64,000 nucleotides of DNA. Source: Brachybacterium alimentarium (lineage in GTDB: Bacteria > Actinomycetota > Actinomycetes > Actinomycetales > Dermabacteraceae). Below are positions 17,084 through 26,353 of the stretch, piece by piece. The stretch lies in NCBI RefSeq assembly GCF_002332425.1, contig NZ_NRGS01000011.1, forward strand, positions 239,670-303,669, written 5' to 3'. Made by a program: the position numbers and the translations under genes. The notes beneath the pieces were generated by a model that had not been told where the DNA came from, did no database searches, and was given only the letters and a program-made list of their open reading frames with translations. Each line of letters starts with the position of its first letter. The first letter of the stretch is position 1.

Positions 17084-18268
17084 TCAGCCGATGCTTCCTC
17101 GCAGCAGGTCCCGGTCCGTGATCGCGTCGGCGATCACCGTGCGTGCGGCGTCCCGTGCCCCATCGATCTGCCACATCAGCACGCCGACGGGGCGCCCGCC
17201 GTCGTCGAGGTAGTAGACGACGCGGTGCGCGGTGTCGTGGTGCACCTCCAGAGTCTCCAGGGAGGGATCCAGGGCGCCCACCGCCTCCCAGCGCACCCCG
17301 TAGACCATCGAGTAGAAGTAGGGGGTGTGCTCGTAGGGTGCCTCGGACCCGGCCATCGATCGCCCTGCGGCCGCGCCGGATTCGCGCGCGTGGTCGACGT
17401 GCTCGATGCGGGTGCGGCCCAGGATCGCGTCGGGGTACTCGATGATGTCGCCGGCCGCCCAGATCGACGGGTCGGACGTGCGCAGATGCTCGTCGACCAC
17501 GACGCCCTCGGAGACCTCCAGCCCGGCCTGGCGGGCCAGGTCGAAGCGGGGTTCGGCGCCCAGGCCGACGACCACGATGTCGCCGCCGACGGCGGTCCCG
17601 TCATCGAGCGTCACGCCGACGTCCGCGTCGTCCTGCACAGTGAGCGCCTCCGCTCGTCGACCGGGGAGCAGCTCGACGCCGTGGTCCGTGAACAGCTTCT
17701 GGTAGCGCTCCGCGATGCTCGGCGGGAACTGCGAGGCGCCGAGCATCTCGTCGGGGAACACGAGGGTGACGTGGGCGCCGTTGAGCGAGAGGGAGGCGGC
17801 GACCTCCGCGCCGATGTACCCGCCGCCGACGACCACCGCGCGGGCCCCGTCGGTCATCAGGTGCCGCAAGGTGCGATAGTCCGCGAAGCTGCGGAAGTGG
17901 ATGATGCGCTCGTCCTCCGGGCCGTCGAGCCGGCGCGGCTCCGAGCCGGTGGCCAGCAGCAGCTTCCCGTAGTCGATCCGCTCACCGGCCTCGAGCTCGA
18001 CCTGCTTCGCCCTCCGGTCGATCGCGGTCACCACGGTGCGCACGCGCAGGTCGGCGCCGGTGTCCTCGGCCGTGTTCAGCGGGACGGAGTCCTCACCGAA
18101 GTCCGGGTCGATCCACAGCTTCTTGGTCAGGGCGGGCCGGGTGTAGGGAGCGTCCTCGTCGGAGCTCACGATGCCGATGGTGCCGTCCGCATCGTGCTCG
18201 CGAAGCGCCCGGGCGGCGTCGTCCGCCACCTGGCCTCCGCCGATGATCAGATAGTCGTACGAGGTCAT
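17084..18268 (-). CDS. FAD-dependent pyridine nucleotide-disulfide-type reductase (ferredoxin-reductase-like)
   Basis: A 394-residue flavoprotein like ferredoxin/rubredoxin-NAD reductases. YLIIGGGQVADDAARAL binds FAD, AVVVGGGYIGAEVAASL binds NAD(P), and SIWAAGDIIEYPD is the second FAD motif; about 85 C-terminal residues form the reductase C-terminal domain. No redox-active CxxC is visible. It is first in an operon with the SDR. A TetR-type palindrome at 18353-18364 lies 85 bp upstream. Confidence 0.88.
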   Translation of the reverse strand: MTSYDYLIIGGGQVADDAARALREHDADGTIGIVSSDEDAPYTRPALTKKLWIDPDFGEDSVPLNTAEDTGADLRVRTVVTAIDRRAKQVELEAGERIDYGKLLLATGSEPRRLDGPEDERIIHFRSFADYRTLRHLMTDGARAVVVGGGYIGAEVAASLSLNGAHVTLVFPDEMLGASQFPPSIAERYQKLFTDHGVELLPGRRAEALTVQDDADVGVTLDDGTAVGGDIVVVGLGAEPRFDLARQAGLEVSEGVVVDEHLRTSDPSIWAAGDIIEYPDAILGRTRIEHVDHARESGAAAGRSMAGSEAPYEHTPYFYSMVYGVRWEAVGALDPSLETLEVHHDTAHRVVYYLDDGGRPVGVLMWQIDGARDAARTVIADAITDRDLLRGSIG

Positions 18269-18352
18269 CTCAGAGATCTCCTTCGTCGCGGCGTCGCTGT
18301 GCCCCGAGTAGACACGTTCGGCGCGCCAACTTCGACCCCTGAGCGGGAAATC

Positions 18353-18364
18353 GACCGTTCGGTC
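18353..18364. promoter_or_regulatory. TetR-type palindrome upstream of the FAD reductase operon
   Basis: GACCG-TT-CGGTC is an inverted repeat sharing the core GACCG-N2-CGGTC with the two operators at the tetR gene (21457-21507). It lies in the 290-bp space between the reductase and the kinase at 18559; nothing else recognisable is in that space. Confidence 0.45.
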
Positions 18365-18558
18365 TCACTCCACCCGTCGCGCATCGAGCGCTCGGGCATG
18401 AGGAGCACTCGGACCACCTGCTCACCGGTTACGGCGCGAGCGCGGCGTTCCAGACTGGGTGGCACGTCGGATCCGACGCTCGATGCGGTAGCGGACGGCC
18501 GCTACCGTGAGGGCGGCAGAGTCGCGCACCGGGATCGAGAAGAAGAGGTCACAGCGAC

Positions 18559-19095
18559 ATGATCGGCACGACGGCATCGCGACTCATCATCATCCGCGGG
18601 AATTCCGGCAGCGGGAAGACCCAGCTCGCCCACGAGATCCGGCACGCACGCCCCCGGGGTGTCGCCATCATCAGCCACGACATCCTGCGCCGCGAGATCC
18701 TCCGCGTGCGCGACCATCCCGGCGCACTGAGCGTGGAGTACATCGACCTGTCGGCCCGGTTCGCTCTGAACCATGGTCTGCACGTGGTGGTCGAGGGGAT
18801 CCTGCACTCCGAGATCTACGGGGACATGCTCGCGCGCCTCGTGAACGACCACCGCGGCGTGAGCCGCTGCTATCGCTATGACCTCGCCCTTGCGGAGACC
18901 TTGCGTCGGCACCGCACGAAGCCCCTGGCAGCGGAGGTGAGCGAGGAGCAGGTGAGCTCCTGGTACAGACCGACCGACCCGGTCGAGGCTCTGCCGGAGC
19001 TCGTGTTCGACGCCACGGTCTCCGCCGAGACCGCCCTGGATGCTGTTCTGTCCGGCGTGGGCTGGGAGCGGGCAGATGAGCACCTGGACCGATAG
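18559..19095 (+). CDS. P-loop AAA/kinase-like protein
   Basis: A 178-residue ATP-binding protein with Walker A GNSGSGKT at residues 14-21, a likely Walker B at HVVVEGILHS, and an arginine-rich ETLRRHRTKPLA lid, resembling AAA_33/zeta-toxin-like small-molecule kinases. GAAGAAGAGG lies just upstream of ATG 18559. It stands alone between divergent or convergent genes; no antitoxin partner is visible. The substrate is unknown. Confidence 0.8.
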   Translation: MIGTTASRLIIIRGNSGSGKTQLAHEIRHARPRGVAIISHDILRREILRVRDHPGALSVEYIDLSARFALNHGLHVVVEGILHSEIYGDMLARLVNDHRGVSRCYRYDLALAETLRRHRTKPLAAEVSEEQVSSWYRPTDPVEALPELVFDATVSAETALDAVLSGVGWERADEHLDR

Positions 19096-19128
19096 GCGGA
19101 CTCCCCGTCGTAGACCTCTGGGGCGACG

Positions 19129-20733
19129 TCACGTGCGCGAGGCAGACTCCGGGAAGACGTCCGCGTACTCCTCCAGCACCCGCGAGAGCCGCCAGCGGTC
19201 CCGGAAGAGCGCGACGGGCTCGCCGCTGGGCCGGTAGAGCACCTCGACCCCGCTGATCGACGCGATCCGGGAGACCTCTGAACGTGAGAACGGGCGCGAG
19301 TGCCCATAGGGCATCGGCGGATCGAGCGCGATCTCGACCCCGAACTCACGCCGCATCCGCTCGAAGGCGACCTCGAACTGCAGCTCCCCGACCGCCGCGA
19401 GCACCGGCCCGCCGGGACTGCCGTTCGCGTCCCGGAGCAGCTGGATGGCGCCCTCCTCCTCGAGCTGAGCGAGGCCCTTGGTGAAGCGCTTGTGGCGAGC
19501 GGTGTCCAGTGATCGGGCAACGCGGAAGCGCTCCGGGTCGAAGCGGGGCATGCCTGGGAAGATGACCTGTCTGCCCTCATGGAGGGTGTCCCCGACGTGC
19601 AGGCCGGTGGTGTTCACGAAGCCGACGATGTCGCCGGGCCAGGACTCATCGACGGTGGCTCGGCTCCGTCCGACGAGGTGATGGGCGTACTTCGAGGACA
19701 CCGGGCGACCGGACTGCGCATGACGCAGCTCCATCCCCCGGCTGAACACCCCGGAGTTCACGCGCACGAAGGCGACCTGGTCGCGATGGGCCGGGTTCAT
19801 GCCCGCCTGGATCTTGAACACGTAGCCGGAGAACGCGGCGTCGAGCGGCCGGGGCGCCCCCGCCTGGTCGGGACGCGGCCGGGGTGCCGGCGCGTGGTGG
19901 AGGAGGAAGTCCAGCAGATACCGCACGCCGATGTTCCCCGCGGCGGCGGTGAACAGCACGGGGGTCTGCTCGCCGTCGAGGAACGCCTGGGCATCGAACG
20001 TTCCGTTGAGCTCGGCGGCGACTCCGGCTCCCTCGACCGCATCGCGCCAGAGCTCCTCGCCCAGGCCGCTGTCGGTGGCACCGTCGACGAGCTCCTCATG
20101 GGCCAGGCGCGCACCCGAGGCGACCACCTCGTGCCGCAGATAGCTCGGCGATCCGGGCTCCATCAGCCCGCGGAACTCCCCGGCATACCCCACGGGCCAG
20201 TTCACGGCGACCGGTGTGCGGTCCGTGGCCTCCTGGATGTCGTCGAGGAGCTCGAGGGCGTCCAGGCCCGGTCGGTCCCATTTGTTGATCACGGTCACGA
20301 CGGGGAGTCCGAGTCGCCGACAGGCGTCGAAGAGCTTGCGCGTCTGGACCTCCATGCCTTTGGCGGCATCGACGAGCATGACGGCGAAATCCACCGCGGT
20401 CAGCACCCGGTAGGTGTCCTCGGAGAAGTCCGAGTGCCCCGGGGTGTCCAGCAGGTTGAAGACCACGTCGTGATAGTCGAAGCGCAGGGCCGTCGAGGTG
20501 ATCGAGATGCCTCGCTCGCGCTCGACCTCGCCCCAGTCGGAGAGGCTCGCCGCACGGCTCGCCTTGCCGTGGGTCGCGCCGGCCCGGTCCACGACGCGGG
20601 CGTGCAGCGCCAACGACTCGGTGAGGGTCGACTTGCCCGCATCCGGGTGCGAGATCACCGCGAACGTGCGGCGTCGCTTCGCCTCCTCGAGCACGCGGGA
20701 CGGGGTCGAGGTGGTGTCCGCAGTGGTGAGCAT
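19129..20733 (-). CDS. prfC: Peptide chain release factor 3
   Basis: A 534-residue translational GTPase that recycles RF1/RF2 from the terminating ribosome. G1 SHPDAGKST, G2 ISITSTALRF, G3 DTPGHSDFSEDTYR and G4 NKWDRPG are all present; the length and the C-terminal GELQFEVAFERMRREFGVE segment are those of RF3. ATG 20733 is chosen over GTG 20742 because TAGAGT (20741-20746, minus strand) ends 7 nt before it, which fits a leaderless transcript. It converges on the kinase at 18559. Confidence 0.97.
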   Translation of the reverse strand: MLTTADTTSTPSRVLEEAKRRRTFAVISHPDAGKSTLTESLALHARVVDRAGATHGKASRAASLSDWGEVERERGISITSTALRFDYHDVVFNLLDTPGHSDFSEDTYRVLTAVDFAVMLVDAAKGMEVQTRKLFDACRRLGLPVVTVINKWDRPGLDALELLDDIQEATDRTPVAVNWPVGYAGEFRGLMEPGSPSYLRHEVVASGARLAHEELVDGATDSGLGEELWRDAVEGAGVAAELNGTFDAQAFLDGEQTPVLFTAAAGNIGVRYLLDFLLHHAPAPRPRPDQAGAPRPLDAAFSGYVFKIQAGMNPAHRDQVAFVRVNSGVFSRGMELRHAQSGRPVSSKYAHHLVGRSRATVDESWPGDIVGFVNTTGLHVGDTLHEGRQVIFPGMPRFDPERFRVARSLDTARHKRFTKGLAQLEEEGAIQLLRDANGSPGGPVLAAVGELQFEVAFERMRREFGVEIALDPPMPYGHSRPFSRSEVSRIASISGVEVLYRPSGEPVALFRDRWRLSRVLEEYADVFPESASRT

Positions 20734-20796
20734 CGTGGGCACTCTACGCGCGGGACCGGAGGATCCCGCCGGTTCGGATCGTCATCGACGCGCTGA

Positions 20797-21381
20797 TCAC
20801 AGCGGCCCGGCAGCGTCGCCCTCGACAGGGAGATGCCGGATGACGGTCGCCGGGCTGCCCACGGCGACGACGTGGTCGGGGATGTCGCGCAGCACCACGC
20901 TGCCCGCACCGATCACGGTGTTGCGCCCGATCGTCACGCCGGCACCCACCGTGACCGAGGCGCCGAGCCACGTGTTCTCCCCGATGGAGATGGGAAGCGC
21001 CTGCTCCCAGCCCTCGCGGCGACGTGCATGGTCCTCGACGGGATGCAGCGCCGTCATCAGCTGCGCTCCCGGCCCGAGCCGGGCGTTCGCGCCGATGCAG
21101 ATGGGCGCATCGTCCATGAAGAACGCGTTCGCGTTGACGAAGGCGGACTCCCCGAGCTGGATGTTCGTGCCAAAGGTGCACTGGAAGCGGGGAACCACCA
21201 CGGCGCCCTCCCCCACACGGCCCAGCATCGCGAGCAGGGTCTCCCGGCGCAGCGCGTCCTCGTCGGCCGCCGCGGCGTTGAACGTGTCCAGCAGCCGCCA
21301 GCACTGCCGGCGCCGTGCCTGCAGCTCGTCGTCGTCGAGATACCACTCGCCACGTGCGAGGCGCTCAGGGTGCGTGTCCAT
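20797..21381 (-). CDS. Maltose/galactoside O-acetyltransferase-like hexapeptide protein
   Basis: A 194-residue acetyltransferase of the sugar O-acetyltransferase group (LacA/Maa/NodL). The N terminus ERLARGEWYLDDDELQARRR is the Maa-type cap; then FGTNIQLGESAFVNANAFFMD, LMTALHPVE with the catalytic-type His, and a left-handed beta-helix with hexapeptide repeats (ITIGENTWLG-like ISIGENTWLGASVTVG, GVTIGRNTVIGAGSVV). ATG 21381. It is divergent from tetR at 21528 and close to that gene's operators. Confidence 0.92.
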   Translation of the reverse strand: MDTHPERLARGEWYLDDDELQARRRQCWRLLDTFNAAAADEDALRRETLLAMLGRVGEGAVVVPRFQCTFGTNIQLGESAFVNANAFFMDDAPICIGANARLGPGAQLMTALHPVEDHARRREGWEQALPISIGENTWLGASVTVGAGVTIGRNTVIGAGSVVLRDIPDHVVAVGSPATVIRHLPVEGDAAGPL

Positions 21382-21456
21382 GTCTCGATGATGGCAGGCG
21401 ATGCCTGATGGCCGACGATCCGACCAGGTCGGGGCCCCGGGCGACCCCCCCATACT

Positions 21457-21507
21457 GGACCGATCGGTCCCGATGGTGTACGGTCCCCATATTGGACCGC
21501 TCGGTCC
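21457..21507. promoter_or_regulatory. Two TetR operators upstream of tetR
   Basis: GGACCGATCGGTCC (21457-21470) is a perfect 14-bp palindrome; GGACCG-CT-CGGTCC (21494-21507) is its near copy 37 bp on. Both sit in a 24-bp direct repeat beginning CATAC/TTGGACCG and ending CGAT. They lie just upstream of the tetR ribosome site and between it and the divergent acetyltransferase, so autoregulation is likely. Confidence 0.8.
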
Positions 21508-21527
21508 CGATAGGAGGAGACGATCCT

Positions 21528-22112
21528 GTGGCACGCACGCCGGAATTCGATCGAGACGCAGTGCTCACGAGCGCCATGGACGCGTTCTGGGAGCACGGCT
21601 ATGACGGGACGTCCATGGCGGACCTGCTGGCGGCGACGGGGTTGAGCAGGAGCAGCCTCTACGCCGGCTTCGGCGGGAAGCATGACCTCTTCCTCGCCTC
21701 CTACGACTGCTACCGGCAGCAGCAGGCGGTGGGCCTTCGCGATGCCCTGGACGGGCATGCCTCGCCGCACGGGATCCGCGTCTTCTTCGAGCGGATCGTC
21801 GACGGTGCGAGCGATCCGCGGCAGCAGTTCGGGTGCATGAGCACCAACCAGGCCGCAGAGCGCGGCGCACGGGACGAGGAGGTGCGCGCTCGCGTCGACG
21901 AGGACTTCCAACAGCTCGAGGACGCCTTCGCGGCCCACCTCCGCGAAGGGCAGTCCGCGGGCACCGTTCCCGCCGACGTCGACGTCGGTGCAGCTGCCGG
22001 CGCGCTGGTCACCGCCTTCTCCGGCTTCCAGCTCACCGTGCGGGCGGGCCTGGATCGCACCCGACTCCACCGGACCCTCGACCACCTCTTCGCTCCGCTG
22101 ATCGCCCGATGA
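21528..22112 (+). CDS. TetR-family repressor
   Basis: A 194-residue repressor. Residues 8-55 form the HTH: RDAVLTSAMDAFWEHGYDGT, MADLLAATGLSRSSLYAGF, GGKHDLFLASYDCY. The C-terminal domain (residues 70-190) resembles the AcrR/YcdC C-terminal effector domain, with ACMSTNQAAER-like GCMSTNQAAERG. GTG 21528 has AGGAGGA 9 nt upstream. The two operators upstream and the NmrA-type gene 68 bp downstream suggest it controls itself, that gene, and possibly the divergent acetyltransferase. Confidence 0.92.
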   Translation: MARTPEFDRDAVLTSAMDAFWEHGYDGTSMADLLAATGLSRSSLYAGFGGKHDLFLASYDCYRQQQAVGLRDALDGHASPHGIRVFFERIVDGASDPRQQFGCMSTNQAAERGARDEEVRARVDEDFQQLEDAFAAHLREGQSAGTVPADVDVGAAAGALVTAFSGFQLTVRAGLDRTRLHRTLDHLFAPLIAR

Positions 22113-22180
22113 CGCGTCGAGCGCCCCAGAGCGCACACCTCCAGACCTGACCGCACGACCTCTCACCGAAGGAGCACGCC

Positions 22181-23056
22181 ATGACCCCCCTTGGAACCAT
22201 CGCCGTCTACGGAGCCACCGGCCAGCAGGGCGGTGCCGTCCTCGACGCGCTGCTCGCGAAGGGCGCCAGCGTCCGCGCTCTCGTGCGCGATCCCGCCTCG
22301 GACCGCGCCCAGGTCCTCGCCCAGCGCGGCGTGGAACTCGTGCAGGCCGACGCGGACGAGCCCGCGAGCCTCGTCCCCGCCCTCGACGGGGTGCGGGCCC
22401 TGTTCTTCATGACCACCCCTCCCGGTGGGGTCCAGACGGAGGACACCGAGGGCGAGACCCGACAGGGCATCGCCCTGGCCGACGCCGCGAAGCAGGCAGG
22501 CGTGCCCCATGTCGTGTACAGCTCCGTCGGCGGTGCCGAGCGCAAGACCGCGGTCCCCCACTTCGAGTCCAAGCGCCGCGTCGAGGAGCACCTGGAGAGC
22601 CTGGGCGTGCCGACGACCCTCGTCCGGCCCGCGTTCTTCATGGAGAACCTCCTGGGCATGAGTCCCTCGCTCGAGGGCGACGAGATCGTCGTGCACCTGC
22701 CGCTGCCCGACGCCGTCCCGCTGCAGATGGTCGCGGTCAAGGACATCGGCGCCGTCGCGGCGACCGCACTCCTGGACCCGCGGAGCATCCCGGACGGTGC
22801 CATCGAGATCGCCGGAGACGAGCTCACCGGCTCCCAGATCGCGGCGGCCTACGCGAAGCACACGGGGATGCCGGCCCGGTACGAGGCGCTGCCGCTCTCC
22901 GTGCTCGACGACTCCTACGACATGCAGGCCATGTTCCGCTGGTTCGCCGAGTCCGCGGCCTACCAGGCCGATCTCGCGCAGGTGAGGGCGCTCGTCCCGG
23001 AGGTCCTGGACCTGCCGGCATGGCTGCGGACCGTCGAGGTCCAGCCCGGCGCCTGA
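22181..23056 (+). CDS. NmrA/HSCARG-type NAD(P)-binding protein
   Basis: A 291-residue atypical SDR of the NmrA family. The cofactor motif is GATGQQGGAV (residues 9-18); VRALVRDPASDRA follows, then VVYSSVGGAE, HFESKRRVEEHL and RPAFFMENLL, all as in NmrA/HSCARG-like redox sensors and quinone-reductase-like QorB proteins. AAGGAG lies 8 nt before ATG 22181. Probably in the regulon of the adjacent TetR protein. Whether it is a catalyst or a sensor cannot be decided. Confidence 0.88.
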   Translation: MTPLGTIAVYGATGQQGGAVLDALLAKGASVRALVRDPASDRAQVLAQRGVELVQADADEPASLVPALDGVRALFFMTTPPGGVQTEDTEGETRQGIALADAAKQAGVPHVVYSSVGGAERKTAVPHFESKRRVEEHLESLGVPTTLVRPAFFMENLLGMSPSLEGDEIVVHLPLPDAVPLQMVAVKDIGAVAATALLDPRSIPDGAIEIAGDELTGSQIAAAYAKHTGMPARYEALPLSVLDDSYDMQAMFRWFAESAAYQADLAQVRALVPEVLDLPAWLRTVEVQPGA

Positions 23057-23153
23057 GACCCCGCCGCCGTCACGGCCAGCGCACCGCCCCTCCTCGCCGA
23101 CGCTCTCCCAGGCCTCTGTGGGCGGGACACCCCGTCGGCCTCAGGAGTCGTCC

Positions 23154-24389
23154 TCAGTCCGAGCAGAGATCCACGTCCGCCGTGCGGACCGTGGTCCCGG
23201 TGGTCGAGGTCGAAGACTCCTCGGCACGCCCGTCGGCCGGTGCCTCGGCGTCCGACGTCGGCTCCTGCGAGGACGACGCCTCGCCACTGTCCGGCCCCTC
23301 GGTGCCCTCCGGCTCCGACGACGTCGTGTGTCCGCTGCCGGCGCCTGCGACCGCGAGCGGCACGTCGCCCGCCAGATCCTCGAACACGGCCTCGGCCTCC
23401 GCGGACGGCACCACCCGATTGGGGTCACCGGGCGCCGGCTCCCACGGCATGGTCACGAAGGTGATGCTCTCCGTGGGCACGCGGGAGACCCTGCTGCCGA
23501 GCGACGCCATGTCGCCGATCGCGCTCAGCCCCGGATCGACCGTGAGCGCCGAGGTCGTCGCATCCAGGAAGGAGTACAGCCGGTCCGGGCGAGCGACCAC
23601 CTGGCGGCTAGTCGCCTCCTGCACCACGGCGGACATCACGATCTGCTGGTGCCCGAGCCGTGCGATGTCGCTGCCGTCGCCCACGGCGTGCCGGGTGCGG
23701 GCGAGGGCCAGGGCGTCCCTGCCGTCGAGGGTCTGCTCGCCGGCGGGCAGGTCGAGATCCGCTGCGGGGTCCTCCATCGACTCGGGCAGGCAGACGGGCA
23801 GGCCTCCCAGGGCATCGATGATCGCGATGAAGCCCTCGAAGTCGAGCTCGACGAAGTGGTCGATCCGCACCCCGGTCAGCTCCTCCACCGCGGCGACCGA
23901 GCAGGCCGGGCCGTAGTTCAGCGCCGAGTTCAGCATCCCTCGACCGCCGGAGAAGGATCCGCGTCCCGTATCGGCGCAGGCCGGGAGGTCCAGGAGGGTG
24001 TCCCGCGGCAGCTGCACGGCGTCGATCCGTCCGTCGTCGGCCGAGAGGTGCGCGAGCACCATCGCGTCGCTGCGCCGGGAGCCGTCGGCCTCCCCAAAGG
24101 ACTCCTCGGCGAGGTCGCGGCTGTCCGAGCCCAGGAGCAGGATGGTCAGATCGCCCTCCTCCGCGTCACCCTGCGCGGCGTCCGTCCCCGTGCGCAGCGG
24201 CGCCGTGGTGATGTTCCCCCGCAGATGCGTCACGGTGCCCGCCATCCCGCCGGCCAGCACCAGGACGGCGACGAGGGCGAGCACCGCGAGGATCCGCCCC
24301 GGACGCAGCACGACGCGGGCATGCTCCCGGCGGAGATGCTGGGGCTGCGGTCGGTCGAGATGGCGGATACTTCTCGGGGCAGCGGCCAC
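23154..24389 (-). CDS. LytR-CpsA-Psr (LCP) family cell-wall glycopolymer ligase
   Basis: A 411-residue membrane-anchored protein. A short cytoplasmic N terminus is followed by one membrane segment (ILAVLALVAVLVLAGGMAG, residues 33-51) and an outside LCP domain: LTILLLGSDSRD, RRSDAMVLAHLSADDGRIDA, LPRDTLLDLP, and ARTRHAVGDGSDIARLGHQQ, carrying the conserved Arg/Asp residues that bind the polyprenyl pyrophosphate. The family attaches teichoic acid-like or arabinogalactan-like polymers to peptidoglycan. The C-terminal 60 residues are Ser/Thr/Glu-rich and end in DLCSD. GTG 24389 has GGAGGAGGG upstream. Confidence 0.92.
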   Translation of the reverse strand: MAAAPRSIRHLDRPQPQHLRREHARVVLRPGRILAVLALVAVLVLAGGMAGTVTHLRGNITTAPLRTGTDAAQGDAEEGDLTILLLGSDSRDLAEESFGEADGSRRSDAMVLAHLSADDGRIDAVQLPRDTLLDLPACADTGRGSFSGGRGMLNSALNYGPACSVAAVEELTGVRIDHFVELDFEGFIAIIDALGGLPVCLPESMEDPAADLDLPAGEQTLDGRDALALARTRHAVGDGSDIARLGHQQIVMSAVVQEATSRQVVARPDRLYSFLDATTSALTVDPGLSAIGDMASLGSRVSRVPTESITFVTMPWEPAPGDPNRVVPSAEAEAVFEDLAGDVPLAVAGAGSGHTTSSEPEGTEGPDSGEASSSQEPTSDAEAPADGRAEESSTSTTGTTVRTADVDLCSD

Positions 24390-24496
24390 GGTCGCGCCCT
24401 CCTCCCACGGGTGTCTGGTCCAGGTCCGCGGACCAGGTCACCACGCGCCGCCCCTCCACCTCCAATAGGTCCCGGGGCACGACCCATGCACCGGCG

Positions 24497-25474
24497 CTAT
24501 ACGGGCGGTGTCCCTGCAGGTGGGTCGCCTTCCGCGGGCTCCATCAGCTCCATCAATCCGTGCAGCGCCGGATTGGCCTGCGCGACAGGTCGGTGGATGA
24601 TCCCGATGGAGCGCTGCACCGGTGAGCGGAGCGGGACCAGACGGCCCCCGAACGCAGGGGCGGTCCGCGCGAGCACCTCGGGGACGAGCGTGACGCCGTC
24701 GGCCGCGACGCTGAGCGGCACCAGGCTGTCACGCTGCGTGGTCGTGATGACCCGAGACGCGACGACCCCCAAAGACCGGTAGACGGAATCGGTGAGCTGA
24801 CGGATCGACGTGCCCCGGGGCAGGGTCACGAGGGTCCTGTCCGCCAGGTCCTCGGCGGCCAGCGGCGCCTCATCGCCCACTGCTCCCTCGAGGGTGGGGA
24901 GCACGGCGGCGAACTGCTGCGCGGGCAGCGGTGTCACGGCGAGGTCGGCGGGAACCCGGTCGATGACCCCGGCGGCGGCATCCGCCCGACCCACACGGAC
25001 CGCATCGAAGAGCTCCTCGGCGTCGTCGACCGTGAAGACCTCCACCCGCACCCCGGGATGCGCTCGATGGAAGCGCCCGACCAGGTCCGTGACGATGCTG
25101 GCCACGAGCGACGGCAGCCCGGCGACCCGCAGCGAGCCGGTGGTCAGGGAGCGGGCGGAGGCTGCCATCGCCTCGATCGACCCCATCTCCGCCAGGGCCC
25201 GACGGCCGGCCGCGACCACGCCGCGGCCGCTCTCCGTGACCTCCATCCGCCGTCCGACCGGCGCGAACAGGAGGAGGCCCAGAGCCTCCTCGAGCGTATG
25301 GATGCGGCGGGAGAGCGAGGGCTGGGAGATCTGCAGGGCCTCAGCGGCAGCGGTGAACGATCCGTGGTCGATCACCGCGATCATCGCCTCGACCTGACCG
25401 AGGCTCGGAGCGACACCCCGGCCACGGGCGGGAAGGGGCAGTGCCTCCTCGTCCCGCTCGGCGCTGCCGATCAT
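24497..25474 (-). CDS. LysR-family transcriptional regulator
   Basis: A 325-residue regulator. The N-terminal HTH (MIAVIDHGSFTAAAEALQIS then QPSLSRRIHTLEEALG) begins near residue 30 after a polar leader; the C-terminal periplasmic-binding-like effector domain runs from about residue 115 (GSLRVAGLPSLVASIVTDLV). ATG 25474 follows GAGGGAGGG closely. No divergent target gene is obvious; the neighbour upstream is a same-strand GNAT gene. Confidence 0.9.
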   Translation of the reverse strand: MIGSAERDEEALPLPARGRGVAPSLGQVEAMIAVIDHGSFTAAAEALQISQPSLSRRIHTLEEALGLLLFAPVGRRMEVTESGRGVVAAGRRALAEMGSIEAMAASARSLTTGSLRVAGLPSLVASIVTDLVGRFHRAHPGVRVEVFTVDDAEELFDAVRVGRADAAAGVIDRVPADLAVTPLPAQQFAAVLPTLEGAVGDEAPLAAEDLADRTLVTLPRGTSIRQLTDSVYRSLGVVASRVITTTQRDSLVPLSVAADGVTLVPEVLARTAPAFGGRLVPLRSPVQRSIGIIHRPVAQANPALHGLMELMEPAEGDPPAGTPPV

Positions 25475-25682
25475 CGCCCTCCCTCGCTCGTCGCTCGCCC
25501 TGGCATGCTGCGCCGAGGATACCGGCCCGGGGCACGCTCGCTGCGTCCCCACCGGGCTCACAGCGTCCCCGCCGGGCAGGTGTGTCACGGCCGGGCCGAT
25601 GGCAACGAGCTCTGGCAATATCGCCACTTGACGTCACCACCGGCCCGCGCGCGACCGGACCGCACACAGCACCGGCCCGATG

Positions 25683-25719
25683 ACCGCGACCAGAGACCTG
25701 GGAACCGCGACCAGAGACC
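25683..25719. repeat. 16-bp direct repeat pair
   Basis: ACCGCGACCAGAGACC occurs at 25683-25698 and 25704-25719, a 21-bp period, in the space between the LysR gene and the 3' end of the GNAT gene at 25729. Its role is unclear. Confidence 0.7.
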
Positions 25720-25728
25720 AGCGACCCG

Positions 25729-26220
25729 CTAGAGCACCAGCTGCAGGAACGCGAGGTCGAGCCAGCGGCCGAACTTGGTGCCGACCTCGCGGAGCACGCC
25801 GGTGCGCTCGAAACCCAGGCGCTCGTGCATCCGCAGGGACGCCTCGTTGCCCGCATCCACCCCCGCGATCATCACGTGCCGCCCCTGCGCACGCGCTCGA
25901 TCGATGACGGCATGCAGCAGCAGGGTGCCGATGCCGCGCCCGCGCAGGCCCTCGCGCACGTGGACGGAGTGCTCGACGGTGTGGCGGTAGCCGTCGTGCG
26001 GGCGCCACGGCCCGTAGCTGGCGTAGCCCATCACGGCGCCCGTCTCGTCGACCGCGACCAGCACCGGGAAGTCCGCCTGCTGCCGGGCCGCGATCCAGTC
26101 CGCGCGGTTGCGGACGTCCACGGTGTCGTCGTTCCAGATGGCCGTGGTGTGCTGCACCACGTGGTTGTAGACCGCGGTGATCCCCGCGGCGTGCGCCGCG
26201 GTCGCGTCGAGGATCTGCAT
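25729..26220 (-). CDS. Phosphinothricin-acetyltransferase-like GNAT protein
   Basis: A 163-residue acetyltransferase. AAGITAVYNHVVQHTTAIWND near the N terminus, GYASYGPWRPHDGYRHTVEH, VHVREGLRGRGIGTLLLHAV (acetyl-CoA loop, RGRGIG) and AGVDAGNEASLRMHERLGF make it a member of the PAT/bar group, which also contains methionine sulfoximine and other amino-acid-analogue acetyltransferases. Not all members give resistance. ATG 26220 has GGGAGGGG just upstream. Confidence 0.88.
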   Translation of the reverse strand: MQILDATAAHAAGITAVYNHVVQHTTAIWNDDTVDVRNRADWIAARQQADFPVLVAVDETGAVMGYASYGPWRPHDGYRHTVEHSVHVREGLRGRGIGTLLLHAVIDRARAQGRHVMIAGVDAGNEASLRMHERLGFERTGVLREVGTKFGRWLDLAFLQLVL

Positions 26221-26306
26221 GGGCCCCTCCCGAGGATGGCGAGAACCCGGCGAGCATATGTCGTCCCGGGAGCTGCGCAGGACGCCAGCAGGAGCATCGC
26301 ATCGTT

Positions 26307-26336
26307 CCCTCGAGTTCGGGTGGGCGAACTCGAGGG
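26307..26336. promoter_or_regulatory. Operator of the DtxR-family regulator
   Basis: A perfect inverted repeat, CCCTCGAGTTCG-N6-CGAACTCGAGGG, ends 17 nt before the regulator's ATG and overlaps its promoter (TAGCGT at 26342-26347 is the likely -10). Its inner part AGTTCG-N6-CGAACT recurs in front of the metal ABC transporter at 29682-29699, which strongly suggests a shared binding site of this regulator. Confidence 0.8.
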
Positions 26337-26353
26337 TTTGCTAGCGTTCGAGC